Below are positions 10,574-19,223 of a DNA stretch of 64,000 nucleotides, piece after piece (the stretch's first letter is position 1; every line of letters begins with the position of its first letter). The notes beneath the pieces were generated by a model. That model was not told the DNA's origin. It made no database searches and saw only the letters and a program-made list of their open reading frames with translations. Source of the stretch: Betaproteobacteria bacterium (GTDB taxonomy: Bacteria; Pseudomonadota; Gammaproteobacteria; Burkholderiales; Burkholderiaceae_F); NCBI GenBank assembly GCA_016861185.1, contig BOKW01000005.1, positions 186,001 to 250,000 on the forward strand. Reading direction: 5' to 3'. A program made the position numbers and the translations under genes.

Positions 10574-10599
10574 GTAACAGCGCGGGCGGCTGGTTCGAC
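10574..10599 (+). promoter_or_regulatory. ECF-type promoter GTAACA-N16-CGAC before the cytochrome c gene
   Basis: GTAACA (10574-10579) and CGAC (10596-10599) are separated by exactly 16 bases. The predicted start near 10606 gives a 60-base leader with GAGGAG before the ATG at 10666. The cytochrome gene can therefore be switched on independently of the sigF-nrsF message. Confidence 0.7.
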
Positions 10600-10665
10600 T
10601 TATGCGAATGCGGGCGTCGCGTCCGACAGCGGCGCCCGCGCCGCAATTCGAACGAGGAGACATCC

Positions 10666-11268
10666 ATGCAACGGTCGAAACTTCGCATTCGCAGCGGCAT
10701 GTCGGCCATGGTTTCGACCGGCGTGCTGTCGGTCGGCCTGTGCGGAGCACCCGGCATCGCGCTCGCCGCCGGGTGTGCGCCGTGTGCGCCGAAGAGCCGC
10801 AAGTCGGCGCAGGCCAACCCCGATGCGGCGAAAAATCCCTGTGCGGCCGTCAACCCCTGCGCGCTGAAAGCCGCCAAGCGCCCCGCCGGCCATACGCCGT
10901 ACAAGGGCAATCGCGCCGAGCTCGTCGCGCTGGGCAAGAACCTGTTCTCCGACACCAGGCTCAGCACCAACGGGCTTTCGTGCAATACGTGCCATGAAGG
11001 CTACAAGGCCTACCAGCCGACGTTCGCCAAGCCGTACCCGCACGCGGTCGTGATGGCCACCGAGATGGGCTTCAAGCAGGTGCACGCCGACGAGATGGTG
11101 CAGCTTTGCATGATCCGGCCGATGGCCGCGCAACCGCTCGACTGGAAGTCGAAGGAGCTGGCCGCGCTGACGACCTACGTCGTCGACATCCAGAAGGGAT
11201 TCAAGCCGTCGATGGCCGGTGCAAACCCCTGCGCACCGAAGAGCCCTTGTGCCGCAAAGAAACGCTGA
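10666..11268 (+). CDS. Exported Cys-rich monohaem cytochrome c with NPCA repeats
   Basis: A 200-residue exported protein with a signal peptide ending near ALAAG. One haem c site is present (SCNTCHEG), with Met ligands available in the C-terminal half (MATEMGF, CMIRPM). Unusually, the mature N-terminus and the extreme C-terminus both carry short Cys-Pro repeats (GCAPCAPKS, NPCAAVNPCAL, NPCAPKSPCAAKKR). These could bind metal or form disulfides. GAGGAG lies at proper spacing before ATG 10666. An ECF-type promoter upstream and the sigF-nrsF pair next door suggest a stress- or metal-induced electron carrier. The exact subfamily is not assigned. Confidence 0.8.
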   Translation: MQRSKLRIRSGMSAMVSTGVLSVGLCGAPGIALAAGCAPCAPKSRKSAQANPDAAKNPCAAVNPCALKAAKRPAGHTPYKGNRAELVALGKNLFSDTRLSTNGLSCNTCHEGYKAYQPTFAKPYPHAVVMATEMGFKQVHADEMVQLCMIRPMAAQPLDWKSKELAALTTYVVDIQKGFKPSMAGANPCAPKSPCAAKKR

Positions 11269-11287
11269 ACTTCCCGGGCCGTGGCCC

Positions 11288-12094
11288 GTGTCTTTCGCTG
11301 TGCGAGGGGGCGGCCGGCTCGCCGCGTTCCAGCCGCGCGCACGGCGCGCGGCGACCCGCGCCAACGGCGCGGCCTCGCTCGTGAGCTTGACGCCGCCCGC
11401 CGCGCGCGATCTGCGTGCGCGGCAGAGGCGCGCGCTGCTCGAAGCCGGCGCCGAGATCCGCGCGTGCTACCGCGTGCTGCGCAAAGGCGGGCTGAACGTC
11501 GTCGGCGAAGTCCTCAGGGGCCAGGGCCCGTTCGTCGAGCTCGAACACTATCCGCGCGACGACGTCTACGACGAGGAAACGGGCGCGCAGTACTACTACC
11601 ACGCGCATCGCGACGCGGAGCACGGGCACTTCCACACGTTTCTGCGCGCGCGCGGAATGCCGCAAGGCGTCGCACCGCTGGCCTATCCGCTCGGAAGCGA
11701 GCCCTGGCCGAGCGGGGCCGACGCGCATTCGCATCTGATCGCGATCTCGATGGACGCCTACGGCTTTCCGATCGGGCTGTTCGCGACCAACCGCTGGGTC
11801 ACCGGCGAAACCTGGTATCCGTGCGAAGACGTCATCCGGATGCTCGACCGGTACGCGGTCGACCACGCATTCCCGTCGTGGCCGGTCAACCGCTGGATCA
11901 GCGCGATGATCGTGCTGTTCCGGCCGCACATCGAGCGGCTGCTGCGCCACCGCGACCGCGTGATCGCCGCATGGCAGCGCGCGCATCCCGGGCAGGACGT
12001 GTTCGAGGATCGGGCGCTCGAAGCGACCGGCTGGCTGCCGATCTCGGTCGATGCGTGGCTGGAAGAAGTCGCCGCCGCGGATCGCGTCGCGTAG
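11288..12094 (+). CDS. Conserved hypothetical protein (possibly DUF6969-like)
   Basis: The frame encodes up to 291 residues but has no ATG; GTG codons at 11219 (overlapping the cytochrome gene), 11288 and 11300 are all possible starts and none has a good ribosome site. The core is well conserved-looking and acidic/aromatic, with blocks such as GPFVELEHYPRDDVYDEETG, the His-rich QYYYHAHRDAEHGHFHTFLR, and TNRWVTGETWYP. The His cluster hints at metal binding, but I do not know the function. I recall similar proteins under DUF6969, which is a tentative link. No signal peptide or membrane segment is evident. Confidence 0.6.
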   Translation: MSFAVRGGGRLAAFQPRARRAATRANGAASLVSLTPPAARDLRARQRRALLEAGAEIRACYRVLRKGGLNVVGEVLRGQGPFVELEHYPRDDVYDEETGAQYYYHAHRDAEHGHFHTFLRARGMPQGVAPLAYPLGSEPWPSGADAHSHLIAISMDAYGFPIGLFATNRWVTGETWYPCEDVIRMLDRYAVDHAFPSWPVNRWISAMIVLFRPHIERLLRHRDRVIAAWQRAHPGQDVFEDRALEATGWLPISVDAWLEEVAAADRVA

Positions 12095-12134
12095 CCCGCC
12101 GATCGCGGCGTCACTGCTTGCGTGGACCGAACTA

Positions 12135-12180
12135 AAGCCCGCAGATCACGGAGAAAAGCCTTCCTCCGTGTTAAGTCGAA
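12135..12180. repeat. Short hairpin repeat between convergent genes
   Basis: A perfect 7-bp stem (CACGGAG/CTCCGTG) around a 10-base loop lies between the convergent ends of the hypothetical gene and the cNMP-binding gene. It may help terminate both transcripts. The flanks (CCCGCAGATCACGGAGAA) resemble a copy of the repeat at 57533-57598. Confidence 0.5.
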
Positions 12181-12207
12181 CGTCGCGCCGGGGCGAGGCC
12201 CGCAGGA

Positions 12208-12687
12208 CTACGCGCCCGCCTTCTTTGCGATCGGCGAGTACATGTCGAGAAGCTGCAGCCGCGTGGCCTGCAGGCGTTCGGAGACGACCTCGAGCAGCCG
12301 GTGCATGAAGGCGTAGCCGAAGGCCGCGTCCTGCTGGCAGGCCTTGATCAGATCGGCGCCCTGGAAGGCGAGCGCAGCGACGCGCTCGAGCGCGCGCGCC
12401 TGGAAGTGCTTGCCGCGGCCCATCAGCATCGCGGACCAGCCGAACTCGTCGCCGCCTCTGAGCGTCTGGATCCGGAACGTATGCCCCGGTGCCGCGATCT
12501 CCAGCGCCACCAGCCCCGAGACGATCAGATAGAACTCCGAGCACTCGTCGCCCTCGCGGAAGATCACCTGGTCGCGCTCGAACGTCGTTTCGCGCGCCAG
12601 CGCCGCGAGCTTGGCGATCTGCGGTTCGCCGAAGGTCTGCACGAAAGGATGCTTGCGCAGCGCTTGCCCTGCCGTGGCCGTCGTCAT
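12208..12687 (-). CDS. Cyclic-nucleotide-binding domain protein without DNA-binding domain
   Basis: A 159-residue protein made of one CRP-like cNMP-binding beta-roll: VIFREGDECSEFYLIVSGLVAL, then the GGDEFGWSAMLMG phosphate-binding-cassette region, then a C-terminal helix. No helix-turn-helix follows, so it is not a CRP-type transcription factor on its own. Such stand-alone domains may act as sensors or bind a partner. The ATG at 12687 has GGAGGG upstream. It is divergent from nqrA, and the intergenic region holds an FNR/Dnr-type palindrome, but this protein cannot be the direct binder of that site. Confidence 0.85.
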   Translation of the reverse strand: MTTATAGQALRKHPFVQTFGEPQIAKLAALARETTFERDQVIFREGDECSEFYLIVSGLVALEIAAPGHTFRIQTLRGGDEFGWSAMLMGRGKHFQARALERVAALAFQGADLIKACQQDAAFGYAFMHRLLEVVSERLQATRLQLLDMYSPIAKKAGA

Positions 12688-12757
12688 CGCCCTGCCCTCC
12701 CTGTGGTCGCCTCCGGTTGATCCCTGCGAAGCATTCGCCGAAGCGGCGGTGCGGACG

Positions 12758-12771
12758 TTGACACGTGTCAA
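12758..12771. promoter_or_regulatory. FNR/Anr/Dnr-type 14-bp palindrome before the nqr operon
   Basis: TTGACACGTGTCAA is a perfect 14-base palindrome with the layout TTGAY-N4-RTCAA used by CRP/FNR-family regulators of oxygen or nitric oxide response. It lies about 100 bases before the nqrA ATG and about 70 before the divergent cNMP gene, so it could control either. Confidence 0.55.
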
Positions 12772-12873
12772 GCCCCCGCGCGAGCGCCGCAATTACGGTT
12801 GACGCGATGGGGTCGCGCCGCAGGTCTACGTGGATCTGCGCATGGCGCGACCACGCGTCGAAACGAGCCGCCG

Positions 12874-14223
12874 ATGGCGTTGCACACGTCGAAGAAAGGC
12901 CTGGACCTGCCGCTCGCCGGCGCGCCGGCGCTGCAGCTCGATGCTGCGCCTGCGGTTTCGCGCGTCGCGCTGCTCGGTGCCGACTACGTCGGCCTGAAGC
13001 CCGCGCTGCTCGTCGAACCCGGCGCGCGCGTGCGGCGCGGCCAGCCGGTGATCGCCGACAAGAGCAATCCCGGCGTGCAGCTCACCGCGCCGGCCGGCGG
13101 TCTCGTCGCGGAACTGCATCGCGGCGAGCGGCGCGCCTTCGTCGCGCTGGTGATCGAAGTCGGCCCCGAGGACGCGACAACGGCGAAGTTCGCGCAGCAC
13201 GACGGCCGCGCGCCGGACGCGTTCGATGCGCCCGCGCTGCGCGCGCTGCTGCAGGAGTCCGGGCTGTGGGCCGCGCTGCGCACGCGTCCGTTCGGCCGCG
13301 TACCCGCGGCCGACGCAACGCCCGCGGCGCTTTTCGTCACCGCGACCGACACGCGCCCGCACGCACCGCCGCCGAACCTCGTGCTCGCCGAACGCGCGGA
13401 GGCGTTTCGCACCGGGCTCGCCGCGCTCGCGCGGCTCGTGCAGCCCGTTTACCTGTGCGTCGCGCCGGGCGCTGCGGTCGATGCGCCGCCCGGCGTTCGG
13501 GTCGAGATCTTCTCCGGCCCGCATCCCGCGGGCAACGCCGGCTGGCACGTCCATCGGCTGCTGCCGGTGCACGCGGGGCGCAGCGTCTGGCATATCGGCT
13601 ATCAGGACGTCGTCGCGATCGGACATCTGCTCGCCACCGGCGAGCTCGACGTCTCGCGCGTGATTTCGCTCGCGGGTCCGGGCATCGCACGGCCGCGGCT
13701 GCTGCGCACGCGCAGCGGCGCTTCGACCGACGAGATCGTCGCCGGCGAACTCGTAGCAGGCGAGCAGCGCGTGATCTCCGGCTCCGTGCTCGACGGCCGC
13801 ACGGCGCGCGGCGCGGCCGAGGGCTATCTGGGCCGCTACCACCTGCAGATCGCCGCACTGCCCGAGGGGCGCACGCGCGAGCTGTTCGGCTTCATCGCGC
13901 CGGGCGCGGAGAAGTTCTCGGTGACCGGCGCCGTGCTCGGGGCGTTCCGCCGCGCGCACCGCTTCGTCTTTTCGACGTCGACCAACGGCGCGCCGCGCGC
14001 GATGGTGCCGATCGGCACCTACGAACGCGTGCTGCCGTTCGACATGCTGCCGACCTTCCTGCTGCGCGCGCTGATCACCGGCGAGGACGAGCGCGCCGCG
14101 GAACTCGGCGCGCTCGAGCTGGATGAGGACGATCTCGCGCTCGCGACCTACGTCTGCCCCGGCAAGTACGAATACGGCCCGCTGCTGCGCGCCGCGCTCG
14201 AACGCCTGCGCAAGGAACACTGA
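12874..14223 (+). CDS. nqrA: Na+-translocating NADH:quinone reductase subunit A
   Basis: A 449-residue cytoplasmic-side subunit of the sodium-pumping NADH:ubiquinone oxidoreductase, associated with the quinone site. The N-terminus KKGLDLPLAGAP is the family hallmark. It is followed by the RVALLGADYVGLKPALLVEPG barrel-sandwich-like region and the C-terminal LATYVCPGKYEYGPLLRAALERL. Length fits the family. The ATG at 12874 was chosen over an upstream in-frame start at 12799 because homologues begin directly before KKGLDLP. It is the first gene of the nqr operon, with nqrB following in TGATG overlap. Confidence 0.96.
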   Translation: MALHTSKKGLDLPLAGAPALQLDAAPAVSRVALLGADYVGLKPALLVEPGARVRRGQPVIADKSNPGVQLTAPAGGLVAELHRGERRAFVALVIEVGPEDATTAKFAQHDGRAPDAFDAPALRALLQESGLWAALRTRPFGRVPAADATPAALFVTATDTRPHAPPPNLVLAERAEAFRTGLAALARLVQPVYLCVAPGAAVDAPPGVRVEIFSGPHPAGNAGWHVHRLLPVHAGRSVWHIGYQDVVAIGHLLATGELDVSRVISLAGPGIARPRLLRTRSGASTDEIVAGELVAGEQRVISGSVLDGRTARGAAEGYLGRYHLQIAALPEGRTRELFGFIAPGAEKFSVTGAVLGAFRRAHRFVFSTSTNGAPRAMVPIGTYERVLPFDMLPTFLLRALITGEDERAAELGALELDEDDLALATYVCPGKYEYGPLLRAALERLRKEH

Positions 14224-15449
14224 TGCGAGTCCTCCGCGCCGCGCTCGATCGCCAGGCCCGCCACTTCGAGAAAGGCGGCAAGCTGGAGAAGTTCTATCCG
14301 CTGTGGGAGGCGATCGACACCTTCTTCTACACGCCGGCCTCGGTCACGCGCACGGGCGCGCACGTGCGCGACGCGCTCGACCTGAAGCGCATGATGATCC
14401 TCGTCGTCGTCGCCGCGATCCCCTGCGCGCTGATGGCGATGTACAACACCGGGCTGCAGGCCAACCTCGCGCTCGACCCGGCGAAGACCGCCGCGCTCGA
14501 CGGCTGGCGGCACGAGCTGATCCGGCTGCTCGGCGTCGGCTATTCGCCGGCGAGCGCGCTTGCCAACTTCGTTCACGGCGCGCTGTACTTCCTGCCGCTG
14601 TACGTCGTCACGATGGCGGTCGGCCTCGCCTGGGAGGTCACCTTCTCGATCGTGCGCCGGCTCGAGGTCAACGAAGGCTTCTTCGTCACCGGCATCCTGT
14701 ACGTGCTGATCCTGCCGCCGACCACCCCGCTGTGGCAGGCCGCGTTGGGCATCAGCTTCGGCGTGGTGCTCGCCAAGGAGGTGTTCGGCGGCACCGGCAT
14801 GAACTTCATCAACCCGGCGCTCGCGGCGCGCGCCTTCCTGTTCTTCGCATATCCGGCCGAGATCTCCGGCGACAAGGTCTGGACCGCGGTGCCGGACGGC
14901 GCGGCGGTCGACGGCTTTTCCGGAGCCACGCTGCTCGCGCAGATGCGCGTGATGACCGGGTCGTTCGACGAAGCGGGCTTTTCGTGGTGGAACGCCTTCG
15001 TCGGACTGGAGCCGGGATCGATGGGCGAGACCTCGGCGGCTGCGTGCCTCGCCGGCGCGGTGCTGCTGCTCGTCACGAAGATCGCGTCGTGGCGGACGAT
15101 GGCCGGCGTGGCGCTCGGCACGATCGCGACGGCGCTCGTCTTCAACGCGATCGGCTCGGCCACGAACCCGTGGTTCGGCGTGCCGTTCTGGTGGCACATG
15201 GTGCTCGGCGGCTGGGCCTTCGGCACCGTGTTCATGGCGACCGATCCGGTGACTTCGCCGTTCTCGGAAAGCGGCAAGTGGGTCTACGGCGTGCTGATCG
15301 GCACGCTGGTGGTGCTGATCCGAATCGTCAACCCCGCCTACCCCGAGTCGATGATGCTGGTCATCCTGTTCATGAACGTGATGGCGCCGGTCATCGACCA
15401 CGGCTTCGTCCGCGCCGACGTGCGCCGCAGGCTCGCGCGCCATGGATAA
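14223..15449 (+). CDS. nqrB: Na+-translocating NADH:quinone reductase subunit B
   Basis: A 408-residue membrane subunit with about ten transmembrane segments that carries a covalently bound FMN and riboflavin and forms part of the sodium channel. The FMN attachment motif (S)GAT is visible in DGFSGATLLAQMRV, where the threonine would be flavinylated by the ApbE encoded downstream. Conserved blocks include GFFVTGILYVLILPPTTPLWQ and FGGTGMNFINPALAARAFLFF. Length is normal. The start overlaps the nqrA stop and the end overlaps nqrC by 8 bases. Confidence 0.97.
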   Translation: MRVLRAALDRQARHFEKGGKLEKFYPLWEAIDTFFYTPASVTRTGAHVRDALDLKRMMILVVVAAIPCALMAMYNTGLQANLALDPAKTAALDGWRHELIRLLGVGYSPASALANFVHGALYFLPLYVVTMAVGLAWEVTFSIVRRLEVNEGFFVTGILYVLILPPTTPLWQAALGISFGVVLAKEVFGGTGMNFINPALAARAFLFFAYPAEISGDKVWTAVPDGAAVDGFSGATLLAQMRVMTGSFDEAGFSWWNAFVGLEPGSMGETSAAACLAGAVLLLVTKIASWRTMAGVALGTIATALVFNAIGSATNPWFGVPFWWHMVLGGWAFGTVFMATDPVTSPFSESGKWVYGVLIGTLVVLIRIVNPAYPESMMLVILFMNVMAPVIDHGFVRADVRRRLARHG

Positions 15450-16251
15450 GAGCCGGCTCAACTCGACGCGCTACACGGTGCTGTTCGCGACCGTCGTCTG
15501 CGTCGTCTGCGCCGCGCTGGTGTCGGTCGCCGCGGTGACCCTGCAGCCGCGCCAGAAGGCGAACGCGCGGCTTTATATGGAGAAGAACGTGCTGGTCGCC
15601 GCAGGGCTCGTCGAGCCGGGCGCGAGCGTCGGCCGGCAGCAGGTCGAGCGTTTCTTCGAGCGCGACATCCGCGCGCGGGTGGTCGACTTCGCCACCGGCG
15701 AACTGCTGCCCGCGGATCGCATCGACGCGCGCAACTATGACCAGCGCGCCGCGCGCAACGATCCGGGCGCGAGCCGCGTAGCGCCGCCGAACAACGCCGG
15801 CATCGGGCGGATTCCGAACTACGGCGTCGTCTACTTCGTGCTGAAGGAGGGCCGCGTCGAGCAGCTGGTGATCGCGGTCGAGGGCCTCGGCATGTGGGGA
15901 ACGATCTACGGCTTCGTTTCGCTCGCGGCCGACGCCAACACCGTGCGCGGACTCACCTACTACGACCACAAGGAAACGCCCGGGCTCGGCGGCGAGATCG
16001 GCAATCCCGCGTGGCAGCGGCTCTGGCACGGGCGCAAGGGCTACGACCAGAACTGGCGCGCCGGCATCACGGTGATCAAGGGACAGGCCGGGCCGCCCCA
16101 GACCGATCCGCTGCGCGTCGACGGGCTTTCGGGCGCGACCGTCACCAGCAATGCGATCACGCGACTGATGCAGTTCTGGCTGTCCGACGAAGGCTACGGC
16201 AAGTTCCTCAGGCGTTTCCGTGAAGGCGCGATCGAGGGGGTGACGCGATGA
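15442..16251 (+). CDS. nqrC: Na+-translocating NADH:quinone reductase subunit C
   Basis: A 269-residue subunit with one N-terminal transmembrane helix and a large periplasmic FMN-binding domain. The FMN-accepting threonine is in [16 protein letters not shown], a clear ApbE target motif. The [17 protein letters not shown] and [17 protein letters not shown] blocks are typical of NqrC and RnfG proteins; overall length and context decide for NqrC. It overlaps nqrB by 8 bases and nqrD by 4. Confidence 0.97.
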   Translation: MDKSRLNSTRYTVLFATVVCVVCAALVSVAAVTLQPRQKANARLYMEKNVLVAAGLVEPGASVGRQQVERFFERDIRARVVDFATGELLPADRIDARNYDQRAARNDPGASRVAPPNNAGIGRIPNYGVVYFVLKEGRVEQLVIAVEGLGMWGTIYGFVSLAADANTVRGLTYYDHKETPGLGGEIGNPAWQRLWHGRKGYDQNWRAGITVIKGQAGPPQTDPLRVDGLSGATVTSNAITRLMQFWLSDEGYGKFLRRFREGAIEGVTR

Positions 16252-16892
16252 GCGCGTCCGGCATCGGCTTCGGCCAGCGCGAGCGTTCGATCCTGCTCGC
16301 GCCGGTGCTCGCCAACAACCCGATCGGCGTCCAGGTGCTCGGCATCTGCTCGGCGCTGGCGATCACCACGCGCTTGGACAAGGCGCTGGTGATGACCGCG
16401 GGCGTGGTGCTGGTCACGATGCTCGCCAACCTCGCCGTGAGCCTGGTGCGCAACCACACGCCGTCGTCGATCCGCATCATCGTCCAGCTTTCGATCATCG
16501 CGTCGCTGGTGATCGTGTTCGACCAGGTGCTCAAGGCCACGCTGTATGAGCTGTCGCTCGAGCTGTCGGTGTTCGTCGGGCTGATCATTACCAACTGCAT
16601 CGTGATGGGCCGCGCCGAGGGCTTTGCGATGAGCAACCCGCCGTACCCGTCGCTGCTCGACGGCATCGGCAACGGGCTGGGCTACGGGCTGGTGCTGCTG
16701 CTGGTGGCTTTCACGCGCGAGCTGCTCGGCGCCGGACGCGTGTTCGGCTTCACCGTGCTGCCGCTCGCCAAGGACGGCGGCTGGTACGTGCCGAACGGGC
16801 TGCTGCTGCTGGCGCCGTCGGCGCTGTTCCTGATCGGCCTGCTGGTGTGGGCGCTGCGGCAGTGGAAGCCGGAGCTGCAGGAGAAGGACTGA
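16248..16892 (+). CDS. nqrD: Na+-translocating NADH:quinone reductase subunit D
   Basis: A 214-residue integral membrane subunit with six predicted helices. The half-helix cysteine thought to help ligate the membrane [2Fe-2S] centre with NqrE is in [16 protein letters not shown]. The N-terminal [20 protein letters not shown] block is characteristic. ATGA overlap with nqrC and a three-base gap to nqrE show tight operon organisation. Confidence 0.97.
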   Translation: MSASGIGFGQRERSILLAPVLANNPIGVQVLGICSALAITTRLDKALVMTAGVVLVTMLANLAVSLVRNHTPSSIRIIVQLSIIASLVIVFDQVLKATLYELSLELSVFVGLIITNCIVMGRAEGFAMSNPPYPSLLDGIGNGLGYGLVLLLVAFTRELLGAGRVFGFTVLPLAKDGGWYVPNGLLLLAPSALFLIGLLVWALRQWKPELQEKD

Positions 16893-16895
16893 GGC

Positions 16896-17510
16896 ATGGA
16901 GCACTTCCTGAACCTCGGCATCCGCTCGATCTTCCTCGAGAACATGGCGCTCGCCTACTTTCTCGGCATGTGCTCGTTCCTCGCCTGCTCGAAGAAGGTC
17001 GAAACCGCGATCGGGCTCGGTGTGGCGGTCGTGTTCGTGCAGACGCTGACCGTGCCGCTGAACAACCTGCTGCTCACCTACCTGCTGCGCGAAGGCGCGC
17101 TCGGCTGGGCGCATCCCGCGCTCGCGGGCGTGAACCTGAGCTTCCTGTCGTTCATCCTGTTCATCGCGACGATCGCCGCGACGGTGCAGATCGTCGAGAT
17201 GGCGATCGACCGCTACGCGCCGAAGCTGTACGCCACCCTCGGCGTGTTCCTGCCGCTGATCGCGGTGAACTGCGTGATCCTCGGCGGCGCGCTGTTCATG
17301 CAGGAGCGGGAGTACTCGTTCGGCGAAAGCGTCGTGTTCGGGCTGGGGTCGGGCATCGGCTTCGCGATCGCGATCATCGCGCTGGCGGCGATTCGCGAGA
17401 AGCTGACTTACTCGAACGTGCCCGCCGGGCTGCGCGGGCTGGGCATCACCTTCATCGCGGCCGGGCTGATGTCGCTCGCGTTCATGATGTTCTCCGGCAT
17501 TCAACTGTAG
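16896..17510 (+). CDS. nqrE: Na+-translocating NADH:quinone reductase subunit E
   Basis: A 204-residue membrane subunit, paralogous and inverted relative to NqrD. Conserved cysteines appear in [21 protein letters not shown] and in [15 protein letters not shown], the positions linked to the intramembrane iron-sulfur centre. Length and six-helix pattern are normal. It is separated by only two bases from nqrF. Confidence 0.97.
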   Translation: MEHFLNLGIRSIFLENMALAYFLGMCSFLACSKKVETAIGLGVAVVFVQTLTVPLNNLLLTYLLREGALGWAHPALAGVNLSFLSFILFIATIAATVQIVEMAIDRYAPKLYATLGVFLPLIAVNCVILGGALFMQEREYSFGESVVFGLGSGIGFAIAIIALAAIREKLTYSNVPAGLRGLGITFIAAGLMSLAFMMFSGIQL

Positions 17511-17512
17511 CC

Positions 17513-18742
17513 ATGCTCGACATCGTCCTCGCCGTCGCGATGTTCACCGCCGTGGTGCTGGCGCTGGTGGCCGTGCTGCTTTCGGCGCGCCGCAAGCTGG
17601 TTCCTTCGGGCGACGTGTCGATCGTCATCAACGACGATCCGGGCAAGGCGCTGCGCGTCGAGGCCGGCGGCACGCTGCTCGGCGCGCTCGCGGGCAACCA
17701 GATCTTCATTCCGTCGGCCTGCGGTGGCAAAGGCTCCTGCGGCGTGTGCGAGGTGATCGTCAAGGAAGGCGGCGGCGAGCTGCTGCCGACCGAAACGGGC
17801 TTCATCTCGCCGGGCGAAGCGCGGCGCGGCTTGCGGCTCGCCTGCCAGGTCAAGGTCAAGCACGACATGAAGATCGAGCTGGCCCCCGAGGTCTTCAGCG
17901 TGCGCAAGTGGAACTGCCGCGTGCTGTCCAACCGCAACGTCTCGACCTTCATCAAGGAGCTGAAGCTCGCGCTGCCCGAGGGCGAGGACGTGCCGTTCCG
18001 CGCCGGCGGCTATGTGCAGACCGAATGCCCGCCGCATGAACTCGCCTACCGCGAGTTCGACATCGACCCGCAGTTCCGCGAGGAATGGGATCGCTTCGAC
18101 CTGTGGCGCTTCCGCTCGGTGGTCGACGAGCCGGTGACGCGCGCGTACTCGATGGCGAACTACCCGCTGGAAAAGGGCATCCTGATGTTCACGATCCGCG
18201 TGGCGTTCCCGCCCGACTACCGCGAGGACATTCCGCCGGGCAAGATGAGCTCGTGGCTGTTCCGGCTGAAGCCCGGCGACGAGGTCACGGTGTCGGGTCC
18301 GTTCGGCGAGTTCTTCGCGCGCGACACCGGCAAGGAAATGTGCTTCGTTGCCGCCGGCGCCGGTATGGCGCCGATGCGCTCGCACATCTTCGACCAGCTT
18401 TACCGGCTGAAGTCCAGGCGCAAGATGACGTTCTGGTATTCGGCGCGCAATCTGAAGGAGGCCTTCTACATCGAGGAGTTCGACCGGCTCGCCGCCGAGC
18501 ATCCGAACTTCGAGTGGCATCTGGTGCTTTCGGAGCCGCGCCCCGAGGACAACTGGACCGGCCCGGTCGGCCTCGTCCGGCACAACGTGCTGCGCGACCT
18601 GTACCTGAAGCACCATCCGGCGCCGGAGGACATCGAGTACTACCTGTGCGGTCCCGACGTGATGAACAAGGCGGTGATCCGCATGCTGCTCGACCTCGGC
18701 GTCGATCGCGAGAACATCATGCTCGACGACTTCGGCCTGTGA
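17513..18742 (+). CDS. nqrF: Na+-translocating NADH:quinone reductase subunit F
   Basis: A 409-residue NADH-oxidising subunit. Domains in order: one N-terminal membrane helix (about residues 3-25), a [2Fe-2S] ferredoxin domain with [14 protein letters not shown] and the later Cys in LRLACQVKV, an FAD domain ([13 protein letters not shown]) and an NADH-binding domain ([27 protein letters not shown]). It ends with the usual Asp-Asp-Phe-Gly pattern. The ATG at 17513 directly follows nqrE. It is the electron entry point of the complex. Confidence 0.97.
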   Translation: MLDIVLAVAMFTAVVLALVAVLLSARRKLVPSGDVSIVINDDPGKALRVEAGGTLLGALAGNQIFIPSACGGKGSCGVCEVIVKEGGGELLPTETGFISPGEARRGLRLACQVKVKHDMKIELAPEVFSVRKWNCRVLSNRNVSTFIKELKLALPEGEDVPFRAGGYVQTECPPHELAYREFDIDPQFREEWDRFDLWRFRSVVDEPVTRAYSMANYPLEKGILMFTIRVAFPPDYREDIPPGKMSSWLFRLKPGDEVTVSGPFGEFFARDTGKEMCFVAAGAGMAPMRSHIFDQLYRLKSRRKMTFWYSARNLKEAFYIEEFDRLAAEHPNFEWHLVLSEPRPEDNWTGPVGLVRHNVLRDLYLKHHPAPEDIEYYLCGPDVMNKAVIRMLLDLGVDRENIMLDDFGL

Positions 18743-18765
18743 GGCCAGAGCGAGGAGAAGACACC

Positions 18766-19212
18766 ATGCAAACGACCGTCGAAAGCGTGGTCCGCAACAA
18801 GGCGAGCGACGAGCTGATCGCCGTGCCGGCCGGCGCCACCGTCGCCGAGGCGGTCGCCGCGATGGTCAAGCACCGCATCGGCGCGGTGCTGATCCGCAAC
18901 GAGGACGGCCTGGTCGACGGCATTTTCACCGAACGCGACCTGCTGACGCGCGTCGTGCACGCCGGGCGCGATCCGAAGACGACGCCGATCTCGCTGGTGA
19001 TGACGCGCGACGTGCGCTTCGTTTCGCCCGGAACGACCGTCGAAGCGGCGCTCAGCCTGATGACGGTCAACCGCCACCGCCATCTGCTGGTGATCGACGG
19101 GCCGCGCGTCTACGGGCTGATTTCGATCGGCGACCTGGTGCGCGAGATGATCGAACACGGCGAGGGGCGGTTCGAAGCCGCCGTTCGCGAAGCCGAGCGC
19201 AAGCAGGGATGA
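18766..19212 (+). CDS. Two-CBS-domain protein inside the nqr operon
   Basis: A 148-residue soluble protein of two CBS domains, the first from about residue 15 (VPAGATVAEAVAAMVKHRIG then DGIFTERDLLTRVV) and the second from about residue 80 (PGTTVEAALSLMTVNRHRHL then GLISIGDLVREMI). CBS pairs bind adenosyl ligands such as AMP or NAD-related compounds and regulate partners. A GAGGAGAAG ribosome site precedes the ATG. It sits between nqrF and apbE, so it is co-transcribed with the sodium pump and may tune it, though no direct evidence shows this. Confidence 0.93.
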   Translation: MQTTVESVVRNKASDELIAVPAGATVAEAVAAMVKHRIGAVLIRNEDGLVDGIFTERDLLTRVVHAGRDPKTTPISLVMTRDVRFVSPGTTVEAALSLMTVNRHRHLLVIDGPRVYGLISIGDLVREMIEHGEGRFEAAVREAERKQG

Positions 19213-19223
19213 AGGAGTCCACG

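Noticed and set aside
12208..12687. The cNMP-binding protein as the transcription factor for the FNR-type palindrome
   Set aside because: It has no helix-turn-helix after the cNMP domain, so it cannot bind the site directly; another FNR/Dnr-family regulator must be assumed.
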